The position numbers were made by a program, and so were the translations under genes. From positions 1-10,775 of the forward strand of contig JAAXHZ010000233.1 in assembly GCA_012270625.1 (NCBI GenBank): a stretch of 10,775 nucleotides of DNA. Direction: 5' to 3'. Shown one piece after another: positions 1-5,888 of the stretch. This DNA comes from Dehalococcoidia bacterium. GTDB taxonomy: Bacteria; Chloroflexota; Dehalococcoidia; SAR202; UBA11138. The notes beneath the pieces were generated by a model. It did not search any database. It was not told the DNA's origin and was given only the letters and a program-made list of their open reading frames with translations. Each line of letters starts with the position of its first letter. The first letter of the stretch is position 1.

Positions 1-281
1 GGCTTGCCGTCCATGGTCATGTACTTGCTGCTGCGCAGGGAAGCCGTGGCGTGACGGGTGTTCACGCTGACCCGCTGACCACGTCCGGTGCGCAGCTTCC
101 AGAGGTCTGAGGCGGCAAGTCCGACGGCCGCCAGGCTCGCGGCGGCGGTTTCGCCAATTCTGAAAGACGTCGGCAGGATGGGGTCCACCCCGCCGTAGGT
201 TTCGACCTCGGCTGCGCGTTCCCGGTCCCATCCGGCGATTGGAAGCAGCGTAGATAAAGCGTTGTCGGTCAACGTTGCCAT
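1..281 (-). CDS. CaiB/BaiF family III CoA transferase, N-terminal part (runs off left edge)
   Basis: Reading the minus strand from an ATG at 281-279 gives 93 codons open to the window edge. The translation starts MATLTDNALSTLLPIAGWDR. It contains a GLAASDLWKLRTGRGQRV stretch followed by V-N-T-R-H-A, which resembles the N-terminal region of family III CoA transferases, where the GRGQ.V.V pattern leads into the first conserved helix. These enzymes move CoA between carboxylic acids in the cytoplasm; the substrate cannot be told here, and the catalytic Asp would lie beyond the edge. A GAGG-type ribosome site lies about 10 nt upstream of the ATG. A possible promoter (TTGACC, 19 nt, TACACT) lies at 360-330. 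The open reading frame and composition are clear; the family call rests on pattern recognition of a partial sequence. Confidence 0.72.
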   Translation of the reverse strand, partial: MATLTDNALSTLLPIAGWDRERAAEVETYGGVDPILPTSFRIGETAAASLAAVGLAASDLWKLRTGRGQRVSVNTRHATASLRSSKYMTMDGK

Positions 282-317
282 GGCTCATTACCTCGAAGGG
301 GCGTCAGAGAGTGTGTA

Positions 318-447
318 AATTGAGAATGCAGTGTACCCTCTCTGAAATCGAGACGGTCAAGACACTCTGGAGAGAAGACCACCGCTACGAGCAATCAGAC
401 CACCGCCCACAGCCCTTAGTCAATACCCGGAAGGGGCATTCTCAATT
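318..447. repeat. Perfect 12-bp inverted repeat flanking 106 bp
   Basis: AATTGAGAATGC at 318-329 recurs as its exact reverse complement, GCATTCTCAATT, at 436-447. A 12-bp perfect match in a region this short is unlikely by chance. The right arm touches the left end of the MITE-like element at 447, sharing one base. No coding frame is evident between the arms. It could be the ends of a second small element, the scar of a nested insertion, or two operator sites. Confidence 0.55.
330..360 (-). promoter_or_regulatory. Possible promoter of the CoA transferase gene with an overlapping inverted repeat
   Basis: On the minus strand TTGACC (360-355) is followed after 19 nt by TACACT (335-330), a sigma-70-like pair with a slightly long spacer. 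An 8-bp perfect inverted repeat, TCAGAGAG at 304-311 and CTCTCTGA at 338-345, brackets the -10 box and the likely start of transcription. That is where a repressor would bind. Both the promoter and the operator reading are inferences. Confidence 0.3.
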
Positions 448-588
448 AGGCAGTGTTGACATTTCCGACATGAGCGTCATCCACACACCATCTGCACGCA
501 GGATTTCCCCTCTCCCTTGAGGGTGAGGGTGAAATCCGTGCGATTAGCTCGCTCCTCGGCAGCAAAGTGAAAATGTCAACACTACCTA
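447..588. mobile_element. MITE-like element with 20-bp terminal inverted repeats and central hairpin
   Basis: TAGGCAGTGTTGACATTTCC at 447-466 matches the reverse complement of 569-588 at 18 of 20 positions. The core of each arm is AGTGTTGACATTT. Both ends read TA-GG going inward, so the repeats are flanked by TA, as expected if a TA target had been duplicated in the manner of IS630/Tc1-type elements; that family assignment is an inference. The centre folds into a long hairpin, 497-542: CGCA-GGATTTC pairs with GAAATCC-G-TGCG, then CCCTC and CCC pair with GGG and GAGGG around a TTGA loop. No transposase is encoded. The element ends 46 bp before the DUF1989 start codon, so it may affect expression or terminate transcription between the divergent flanking genes. 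Confidence 0.6.
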
Positions 589-634
589 GTGACCGATAGG
601 CTCGTGGGTGTACGGTCAGCGCCAGGAGAAAGAC

Positions 635-1246
635 ATGAGCGACAACGACATACAGGTCACACGGGTACGCATTCCCGCCATGTCTGGGAGAGGAGTAATC
701 GTACAGCGTGACCAGCGACTGAAGGTCGTCACGCCCGAGGGAACGCAGGTGGGAGACCTGTTCGCGTTCGTGCAGGACGATCTCTCCGAGACGCTATCGC
801 CGAGCCAGACAAGGAGCATCCTCGACAGCTTCACCCTGGAGATCGGCAGGCCACTCTACAGCATCAGGCGCAGGCCGCTCTTTCTGCTGGAAGAGGACAC
901 CGTTGGGGTCCACGACCTGCTGGCGCCAGCGTGTGATCCGCTCCGATACCTTGAGGATTTCGGAGTGGACAATCACCCCAATTGTAGGAACAACCTCAAC
1001 GCAGCCCTGGAGGACTTAGGCTGCTCTCCACCAGGCTATCCCGACCCTGTCAACTTGTTTCAGAACACACCGATCATCGATCTGAGGGGAACCCGCGAGA
1101 CTCGTGAGTCCCTCGCGAAGCCCGGAGACCACGTTCTTCTGAGGGCGATGGAGGACCTCGTCATCGTCGTGTCCGCCTGCCCGCAGGATATGACGCCGCT
1201 CAACGGCGGAACCCCCAAAGACCTCCTGCTAGAGATATACGGCTGA
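635..1246 (+). CDS. DUF1989 / urea carboxylase-associated family protein
   Basis: This encodes a 203-aa cytoplasmic protein with no signal peptide or membrane segment. The pattern fits the DUF1989 family: an N-terminal region V-P-A-x-S-G-R-G-like (residues 9-20), a V-G-D-L-F-A-F motif near residue 40, a C-D-P-L-R-Y motif near 95, and N-H-P-N-C-R-N-N-L-N near 107-116. The conserved Cys and His residues are candidates for metal binding. Members occur beside urea carboxylase and aminomethyltransferase-like genes in other bacteria, but their chemistry is poorly known and no such neighbour is present here. The ATG at 635 is preferred over an in-frame GTG at 608 because AGGAG at 624-628 sits 6 nt before it. 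The gene stands alone on its strand; the MITE-like element lies just upstream. Confidence 0.82.
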   Translation: MSDNDIQVTRVRIPAMSGRGVIVQRDQRLKVVTPEGTQVGDLFAFVQDDLSETLSPSQTRSILDSFTLEIGRPLYSIRRRPLFLLEEDTVGVHDLLAPACDPLRYLEDFGVDNHPNCRNNLNAALEDLGCSPPGYPDPVNLFQNTPIIDLRGTRETRESLAKPGDHVLLRAMEDLVIVVSACPQDMTPLNGGTPKDLLLEIYG

Positions 1247-1336
1247 GACGGAAGAAGTGTTGCTCAAAAGTCGATCTGGACTGTCGCTGCTGCATTTATC
1301 AGTGGATTCCCACCCAAGCGCCACTTTGGGGTTCAC

Positions 1337-1396
1337 GACAGTATTTATAAAATATAAGGTACTACTTATGACAGTATCATAATATTACCGTATAAT
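1337..1396 (+). promoter_or_regulatory. Sigma-70 promoter and direct repeats of the abiE operon
   Basis: ATGACA (1368-1373), a 17-nt spacer and a perfect TATAAT (1391-1396) form a near-consensus promoter in an unusually AT-rich patch. Transcription would start near 1403, giving a leader of about 44 nt. GACAGTAT occurs at 1337-1344 and again at 1370-1377, 33 bp apart, or about three helical turns. The second copy overlaps the -35 box. AbiEi proteins are known to bind repeats in their own promoter, so these are candidate autoregulatory sites. Confidence 0.65.
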
Positions 1397-1446
1397 ATTT
1401 TCATAGCGATGTTGCAAGATGATGTGGTGGAACCGGAGAGAGTCGG

Positions 1447-2286
1447 TTGAACGCCAGACATAGGCCCAAGCAAACCTTGGTCGGGATCGAGTTGGTCAGG
1501 CTGCTTGCTCGTGAGGGAGAGCGTATTTTTACGACTAACCGCGCCAGGGAGTTGGCCCCTCGTGTCGGCCTCAAGGGCTCATACGTCTGTGAGGCCCTGT
1601 ATCATCTCCGTAACAACGACTGGATCATCCATCTGCGCCGTGGCCTCTACGCTCTTTCCTCCACTGTCCCAGGAATCTCTGCGGTCAACGAGTTTGAGGT
1701 TGCGATGGCTCTGGCAGACCCGGCCGCGATCTCGCACTGGTCAGCCTTCCAGCATCATGGTCTGACGCAGCAGGTGCCGAAGACGGTGTTCGTACTCACT
1801 ACTAACAGAACCTCGGTTCCCAGGATGAGAAGGGCTGGTACAGCTAACGCCGGAGGCGGATACACGGTAGGAGATACTACGTACCGCTTCGTGCAGGTGA
1901 AGCCCGACAGATTCTTTGGCAGAGAGAGGGTGTGGGTGAACGACACTAGGGTCTGGGTCACCAACCTGGAACGGACGCTGCTGGACGGACTCTCCATGCC
2001 CCGGTACTGTGGAGACTTCGCTGAGGTTCTGCACGCCTTTCTCGTTGGGTTGGACAGACTTGATGCCGATAGAATAGTCAGATACGCCTTGCGTCTGGAT
2101 GTCGCCACAGCCAAGCGCCTAGGCTGGGTCCTCGAACACCATGGACATTCCACTTCTAGGAATGACGACCTCGCTGCACTTCCCATAAGGGGCTATCGGA
2201 CACTCGATCCCTCCGGTCCCAGAGAGGGGCCGCGCAGCAATCGCTGGAACATACAGGAGAATCTGCCGGGGTTGATTGACGCGTGA
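1447..2286 (+). CDS. abiEi: AbiEi-type antitoxin of a type IV toxin-antitoxin system
   Basis: This 279-aa protein has an N-terminal winged helix-turn-helix of about residues 12-70, ending in L-R-R-G-L-Y-A-L, the typical wing of AbiEi proteins. The body follows with A-x-S-H-W-S-A-F-Q-H-H-G-L near 96-108 and an R-T-L-L-D-G-L motif near 175-182. In this family the antitoxin represses its own operon and neutralises AbiEii without forming a stable complex. Some systems abort phage infection. TTG at 1447 is the start: GGAGAG lies at 1435-1440 and an in-frame TGA at 1420 closes off any upstream start. The 3' end overlaps the toxin gene by 4 nt (GTGA), indicating translational coupling. Confidence 0.87.
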   Translation: MNARHRPKQTLVGIELVRLLAREGERIFTTNRARELAPRVGLKGSYVCEALYHLRNNDWIIHLRRGLYALSSTVPGISAVNEFEVAMALADPAAISHWSAFQHHGLTQQVPKTVFVLTTNRTSVPRMRRAGTANAGGGYTVGDTTYRFVQVKPDRFFGRERVWVNDTRVWVTNLERTLLDGLSMPRYCGDFAEVLHAFLVGLDRLDADRIVRYALRLDVATAKRLGWVLEHHGHSTSRNDDLAALPIRGYRTLDPSGPREGPRSNRWNIQENLPGLIDA

Positions 2287-3149
2287 GGCCTCTTCGGACA
2301 CGACTTCAAGAGGCACGCAGGAGTCACGGCCTACCTTGGCATGTGATCGAACGTGATTACCTCCTGTCGTGGATCATTGCTGGTATTGAGCAGGTCCCAG
2401 CCCTGAGTGAGACGCTGGTCTTCAAGGGAGGCACGGCCCTCAGAAAATGCTACTTCGGTAACTATCGTTTCTCCGAGGACCTGGACTTCACAGGGCTGGA
2501 GGGCGCTCCCACGGGAGAGGATATGGGCTTTCTCATCCAGGAGGCGTGCGTGGCAACTGAGAGACTGCTGGATGAGTACGCTCCCGTGGAAATCGTCTGT
2601 GAGCGCTACACTGAGCGTGACCCCCATCCGGGAGACCAGGAGGCTTTCACGATCCGCGCACGGATGCCCTGGCAGAGCCGTCCGCAGACACGCATCATGA
2701 TAGAAGTCACAGTGGATGAGAAGGTTCTCAGACCGGCTGTCAGGCGAAAACTGATCCACGCTTATGACGAATCACTCGACGTGGACATACGAGTTTACTC
2801 ACTAGAGGAGATGCTGTCCGAGAAGTTGCGGGCAATCCTGCAACATGCGGAAATGTTTGAGCGTCGCGGGTGGAGTCGGTCCAGGGCAAGAGACTACTAC
2901 GACATGTGGCGGGTGCTCGATACTTACAAGGATGAATTGGACTTAGTCGATTTCGATTCCCTCCTGCGTGATAAATGCGTGATTCGGCACGTTGAGTTTG
3001 AAGGCCACGATGACTTCTTTCCAGGCCGGATGCTCTCCTATGTCGAAAGGACTTGGGAGCAGTGGCTCGATCCGCTGGTGCCTCATCTTCCATCTTTTGA
3101 GACGGTTATAGAAGAGCTCCGTCCAAGGGTGGCCGAACTGCTCTCTTGA
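2283..3149 (+). CDS. abiEii: AbiEii-type nucleotidyltransferase toxin
   Basis: This is a 288-aa protein of the AbiEii/DUF1814 nucleotidyltransferase family. Its signature is complete: F-K-G-G-T-A-L-R-K at residues 47-55, then R-F-S-E-D-L-D-F at 62-69 with the Asp pair D66/D68. A third carboxylate is likely E141 in M-I-E-V. A later block, E-K-L-R-A-I at 180-185, contains K181, and R-x-R-D-Y-Y-D-M at 201-208 supplies the basic and acidic residues of the last motif. Family members transfer nucleotides to tRNA or another target and stop growth. The GTG start overlaps the antitoxin stop. All key residues are present, so the toxin looks intact. It is followed by a convergent gene after 162 bp with no clear terminator. 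Confidence 0.88.
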   Translation: MRPLRTRLQEARRSHGLPWHVIERDYLLSWIIAGIEQVPALSETLVFKGGTALRKCYFGNYRFSEDLDFTGLEGAPTGEDMGFLIQEACVATERLLDEYAPVEIVCERYTERDPHPGDQEAFTIRARMPWQSRPQTRIMIEVTVDEKVLRPAVRRKLIHAYDESLDVDIRVYSLEEMLSEKLRAILQHAEMFERRGWSRSRARDYYDMWRVLDTYKDELDLVDFDSLLRDKCVIRHVEFEGHDDFFPGRMLSYVERTWEQWLDPLVPHLPSFETVIEELRPRVAELLS

Positions 3150-3154
3150 CGCCG

Positions 3155-3295
3155 TGCCGGACAGATCGAGTATCTACGGAATGTCGGCAGGATCGTGAAT
3201 TCGGTGATGACCACCTGTAACATCGCTAGAAATATCGTCACGACCTTGAAGACTCTCGTGGTCTTGGCTCCTTGGTGACTGGCTCATGTCCGGCA
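3155..3295. repeat. 9-bp inverted repeat in the gap between abiEii and the RidA-like gene
   Basis: TGCCGGACA at 3155-3163 and its exact reverse complement TGTCCGGCA at 3287-3295 lie almost at the two ends of the 162-bp space between the convergent genes. A small hairpin, AAGAC/GTCTT at 3249-3265, lies between them. No T-run follows either, so this is not a convincing intrinsic terminator. Chance is possible for a 9-bp match. Confidence 0.3.
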
Positions 3296-3311
3296 GTCCG
3301 CCCCGAGGCGA

Positions 3312-3707
3312 CTATTCACCGCCGAGAACGGCAATGGCGGTGAGCTCCACGTCAAGTCCAGGCTCGGCAAGAGCGCTGACCTCGACGTAGGCATTGGTGG
3401 GCCAGGCGCCCCCGAAGAACTGCTCCCAGATCTCGAGCTGAGCGCCCTCGATGGGCCACATCTCGGTCATGTCAGTCGTATAGGTTGTCATGGAGACGAT
3501 GTTGGCAGCGCTGCCGCCCTCGGCTTGGACGATGCGCACGATCCGCTCCAGAGTTACCCTCAGCTGTTCCACGATCGGCCCGCCCTCGGCCGCTGAGTTT
3601 CTTGCGGTGCAGCCGGATACGTACAGGGTGTCGCCTGCGCGAACGGCGCGCACATAGGTCGGCCCGGCAGGGTATATGTCCTCGTGGTTGTTCCTTGTAA
3701 TCTTCAA
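3312..3707 (-). CDS. RidA/YjgF family protein lacking the catalytic arginine
   Basis: This 131-aa protein has the usual length and pattern of the Rid (YjgF/YER057c/UK114) family: V-R-A-G-D-T-L-Y-V-S-G at 22-32, a central helix with L-E-R-I-V, N-I-V-S-M-T-T-Y-T-T-D near 69-79, and P-T-N-A-Y-V-E-V-S-A-L at 103-113. True RidA enzymes deaminate 2-aminoacrylate and related imines using an arginine in the P-x-R-x-x-V-E-V motif. Here that position is Asn105, so imine deaminase activity is doubtful and the protein better fits one of the non-RidA subfamilies. The start is TTG, with GGAG 8 nt upstream. It is transcribed divergently from the selenoprotein gene across a 167-bp gap, which may hold shared control sites. 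Family call is firm; function is unknown. Confidence 0.85.
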   Translation of the reverse strand: MKITRNNHEDIYPAGPTYVRAVRAGDTLYVSGCTARNSAAEGGPIVEQLRVTLERIVRIVQAEGGSAANIVSMTTYTTDMTEMWPIEGAQLEIWEQFFGGAWPTNAYVEVSALAEPGLDVELTAIAVLGGE

Positions 3708-3807
3708 TGGATCGTCTCCGTTCTTCAGCTATTCGACATGCAAGAGCCGCGGGGAATTGTTTCTGGACAGACGGCAAACTTGTACAGGCTCGACAGAACG
3801 CGCACGG

Positions 3808-3837
3808 TTGTCTCAGGCATACTGTCACGGATATGAT
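3808..3837 (+). promoter_or_regulatory. Probable promoter of the peroxiredoxin-like selenoprotein gene
   Basis: TTGTCT (3808-3813), an 18-nt spacer and TATGAT (3832-3837) match sigma-70 boxes well. Transcription would begin near 3844, giving a leader of about 31 nt that carries the GAGGAG ribosome site at 3862-3867. This supports a transcript specific to the gene starting at 3875. Confidence 0.5.
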
Positions 3838-3874
3838 CCAGAGACAAGAGTTACAGGAACTGAGGAGAATCGCC

Positions 3875-4366
3875 ATGCCAGAAAAGCTGATACAGGGAGA
3901 CCGTTTCCCGAAGATCGAGCTGGACCTAACAGACGGCTCGACCATCACGCTCCCGGAGCAAGTCCCCGGGCGCTACCTTGCGCTGCTGTTCTACCGGGGC
4001 GAGTGGTGACCGTACTGCAGGCGGCAGTTGGCCACCTACCAGAGAAGCCTCGATGAGCTGGAAGAGCTTGGAGTGTCCGTCATCGGCGCCACCGTAGAAG
4101 ACCGCGACACGGCCGCTCGCATGGCCGAAGAAGAGGGTCTCACCTTTCCCATCGCCTACGGGGTCACCGAAGAGAGTGTGGAGTCTCTCGCGCCGTGGTG
4201 GACGGAAGACAGACTCCACGGACGCTATATCCAGCCGACGGAGTTTCTGGTGAGTCGCGGAATCGTATTCGGCTCCATGTACGCCTCCGGCCCAATCGGA
4301 CGCATGGGCGTCAGACAAGCCATGGCATTCATCAAGAACCGAGAGAGCAGACAGCGCCGGGACTGA
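3875..4366 (+). CDS. Peroxiredoxin-like (AhpC/TSA) selenoprotein with in-frame TGA read as selenocysteine
   Basis: The ATG at 3875 lies 7 nt after GAGGAG (3862-3867). Codon 45 is TGA (4007-4009); reading through it gives a continuous 163-aa protein ending at TGA 4364-4366. Before the TGA the protein has the thioredoxin-fold N-terminus of an AhpC/TSA protein (G-D-x-F-P at residues 8-12, then L-L-F-Y-R-G-E-W). After it comes P-Y-C-R-R-Q-L, followed by helix, strand and S-V-I-G-A-T-V. Homologues of this class carry W-C-P-Y-C-x-x-Q-L, so the TGA replaces exactly the first, nucleophilic Cys, giving U45-P-Y-C48. Expected role: reduction of peroxides or other thiol-disulfide exchange in the cytoplasm; no signal peptide is seen. 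A SECIS-like hairpin follows the TGA. The alternative is a point nonsense mutation (TGC or TGT to TGA), but the flanking reading frame shows no decay. A standard gene caller would split or truncate this gene. Confidence 0.85.
4015..4042 (+). promoter_or_regulatory. Bacterial SECIS-like stem-loop just after the TGA codon
   Basis: The RNA folds as CUG (4015-4017) with CAG (4040-4042), AGG (4019-4021) with CCU (4035-4037), and GGC (4023-4025) with GCC (4031-4033). Interruptions are a 1x2 internal loop and a C/A mismatch. The apical loop, 4026-4030, is AGUUG. Its GU starts 17 nt after the UGA; in E. coli fdhF the essential loop GU starts 19 nt after the UGA. A guanosine within the first two loop positions and this spacing are hallmarks of bacterial SECIS elements, which bind SelB. 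The hairpin lies inside coding sequence, as normal for bacteria. The fold was worked out by hand; no energy was calculated. Confidence 0.68.
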
Positions 4367-4489
4367 CTCATGATTACGAACATAAAAGCAAGGTTCAGTG
4401 TTCTTGAACAGAAGGAGGTTCCCCGGAAGCTTCTGCCCAGCGCGTAGGTAAAGCAGTTACGAAAGTTTAGTCCTGTCGGGTGGTTACAC

Positions 4490-4518
4490 TTGCGCTTGCG
4501 GCGCGTTCGGTCTAGGGT
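4490..4518 (+). promoter_or_regulatory. Possible promoter of parDE giving a leaderless transcript
   Basis: TTGCGC (4490-4495), a 17-nt spacer and TAGGGT (4513-4518) form a weak sigma-70-like pair. The expected transcription start falls at about 4525, the A of the parD start codon. No good Shine-Dalgarno sequence precedes that codon, which agrees with a leaderless mRNA. The boxes are only partial matches. Confidence 0.35.
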
Positions 4519-4524
4519 ATTGAC

Positions 4525-4791
4525 ATGGAGTTTTCGATCAGCGAGCAGAATCTCGCCCATATAAGGCGTAAGGTGGAGTCCGGCAGGTACTCCTCGACTG
4601 ACGAAGTACTCGACAGTGCGCTCTCGTTGCTCGACGAGCGTGACAGTGCACTGGAGTCTGAGCTGGAGGATATGCGGGAGAGTGTCCGTCGTGGCACCGA
4701 GCAGGCTGACGCCGGTCTTGTCGTACCCTCGAGCGAGGTCTTCAACCAGCTAAGGCAGCGCAACTCGGGAGTGGTCAAGAGGACTGGATGA
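4525..4791 (+). CDS. parD: ParD-family antitoxin
   Basis: This 88-aa protein has the ParD/CC2985 pattern: an N-terminal beta strand M-E-F-S-I-S, a helix ending in V-E-S-G-R-Y-S-S, and T-D-E-V-L-D-S-A-L-S-L-L-D-E-R-D at about residues 25-40, which together make the ribbon-helix-helix DNA-binding dimer. An acidic helix, L-E-S-E-L-E-D-M-R at 44-52, and a C-terminal tail follow, the part that wraps the toxin. It neutralises the ParE-like protein encoded next, and the pair normally represses its own promoter. The gene overlaps parE by 4 nt (ATGA). There is no clear Shine-Dalgarno site before the ATG. Confidence 0.87.
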   Translation: MEFSISEQNLAHIRRKVESGRYSSTDEVLDSALSLLDERDSALESELEDMRESVRRGTEQADAGLVVPSSEVFNQLRQRNSGVVKRTG

Positions 4792-5084
4792 GCCACTGTG
4801 TATTTACGTTCGAAGCTCGCGCCGACCTTCAGCGGATACACGACTACATAGCCCGCAACAGTCCTTCCAATGCGTTGCGCTTCGTTGTCCGGCCGGAAGA
4901 AGTATGCATCGGGCTTGCGGACCACCCTTTCATGGGTACGGCAAGGCCTGAGTTCGGTACTGACCTCCGCAGTTTCGTGGTGCCCGGAACTCGCTACGTC
5001 ATCATATACAGGCCGGCGGCTGATTGCGTGGAGATCGTCCATGTGCGTCACGGAAGCCAGGACCTGCTCCGACTCTTCGAGTAG
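4788..5084 (+). CDS. parE: ParE/RelE-superfamily toxin
   Basis: This 98-aa protein has the usual ParE length and pattern: A-R-A-D-L-Q-R-I-H-D-Y-I-A near residues 10-22, L-A-D-H-P-F-M-G near 43-50, L-R-S-F-V-V-P-G-T-R-Y-V-I-I-Y-R near 60-75, and a last strand V-E-I-V-H-V-R-H-G-S-Q-D. ParE toxins block DNA gyrase, whereas RelE relatives cleave mRNA; the lack of a catalytic His/Arg set typical of RelE favours the ParE side, but I cannot fix the target. It overlaps parD and depends on it for translation and control. The frame is intact. Confidence 0.86.
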   Translation: MSHCVFTFEARADLQRIHDYIARNSPSNALRFVVRPEEVCIGLADHPFMGTARPEFGTDLRSFVVPGTRYVIIYRPAADCVEIVHVRHGSQDLLRLFE

Positions 5085-5405
5085 TCTTTGTCCTTCGAAC
5101 GGTCAACAGCGGTTCCAATCTCCGGTTCCTCGCTTAGTCACTCGACAGGTCGCATCCATGAGCGCGACGGTATGGGGGTCGATGCTGATTCACATTGATA
5201 CAGGCGCGAGTATCTCAATGGCGAAGTCGACGAATGTGACATTGATCGACCTACTGTCGAGTGCATTGCTGTCGCTGCAAAAAACCGCTGGATTCTCCCT
5301 AGTTCTAAACGAGTTGTCAGGTGGCGCGAGTGGTCTCAGGACGACCGGAGTAATCTATTCAAGGGGTTTATGTCGAAGCGACTCTGACTGAACCATTCCG
5401 ACGTT
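5085..5405. other. Gene-poor gap between convergent parE and HEPN-like genes
   Basis: No convincing gene is present. GTCTTTGTCCT at 5084-5094, spanning the parE stop, recurs inverted at 5428-5438 inside the 3' end of the HEPN-like gene. A hairpin near the right end pairs GACTGAA (5386-5392) with TTCAGTC (5405-5411), with outer arms GACTC (5380-5384) and GAGTC (5418-5422); it has no T-run and could be a weak terminator at best. On the plus strand a 62-codon stretch, 5199-5384, is open, bounded by TGA codons at 5196 and 5385, and lacks a plausible start at its 5' end. It may be a decayed gene end or chance. Confidence 0.35.
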
Positions 5406-5888
5406 TCAGTCAGGCCTGAGTCTGAATAGGACAAAGACCGCGAACGCTCGCCTGTCCCTGCCGTCAGCTTCCTCGAACCGGATTATGACATTTTCGGTTT
5501 CGTCGATGAGGCTCAGAACGTCACCACGGGAAAAGGCAGCATCCGGATCGTAGTCAGCGATGTGACGTTCACGCTGCATGGTAACGAACAGCCTGCCGAA
5601 ATCCTGTATCTCCGGCGGGAACCTGCCCAGAGAGCCGCTGGAGCATCTGTTCTTGGCAAGACCGTGTTCCAAGGCACGATACGCTTGGCGCCAGGCGCGC
5701 TGGCTTCGTCCGGAGGGGGTTGCGCCAACCAGGCTGTCCGCGCAACAGAGAGCTAGGGCGTGAAACAGGGCGTAGTAGGCTGTACTTACTGCGCGGCACA
5801 GTTCCGTCTGGCGTGGTCGCCCTCTTCCAACGCCGATCGAGCCGGAGGCCAGATGCTTGGCTATCCTTGTCAGATCACGAGAGTTCAC
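5406..5888 (-). CDS. HEPN-domain (UPF0332-like) protein, candidate toxin
   Basis: This 160-aa mostly helical protein contains two blocks typical of HEPN/UPF0332 proteins: R-A-V-S-T-A-Y-Y-A-L-F-H-A-L-A at residues 32-46 and R-E-R-H-I-A-D-Y-D at 106-114, followed by a final helix up to about 140. HEPN proteins are often RNases or toxins paired with an antitoxin. The classical R-x(4-6)-H nuclease motif is not evident; the R-x-x-A-D-Y-D block resembles the substitute seen in UPF0332 members, so activity is uncertain. GTG at 5888 overlaps the upstream gene by 14 nt and lacks a good ribosome site, so translation is probably coupled to that gene. A low-complexity G-R-G-R-P-R run precedes the first motif. 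Confidence 0.6.
   Translation of the reverse strand: MNSRDLTRIAKHLASGSIGVGRGRPRQTELCRAVSTAYYALFHALALCCADSLVGATPSGRSQRAWRQAYRALEHGLAKNRCSSGSLGRFPPEIQDFGRLFVTMQRERHIADYDPDAAFSRGDVLSLIDETENVIIRFEEADGRDRRAFAVFVLFRLRPD

Noticed and set aside
3472..3948. 158-codon minus-strand open frame overlapping the RidA-like gene and the selenoprotein start
   Set aside because: It is out of frame with a well-supported RidA protein, and its product is low-complexity in its C-terminal part.
4007..4009. TGA as a reassigned sense codon (for example Trp or Gly code)
   Set aside because: TGA ends several clear genes here (DUF1989, abiEi, abiEii) and Trp is encoded by TGG right beside it, so recoding appears local.
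4400..4409. GTTCTTGAAC palindrome as a LexA/SOS box
   Set aside because: The half-site order and 2-nt spacing do not match known LexA operators, and it is far from the parDE promoter.
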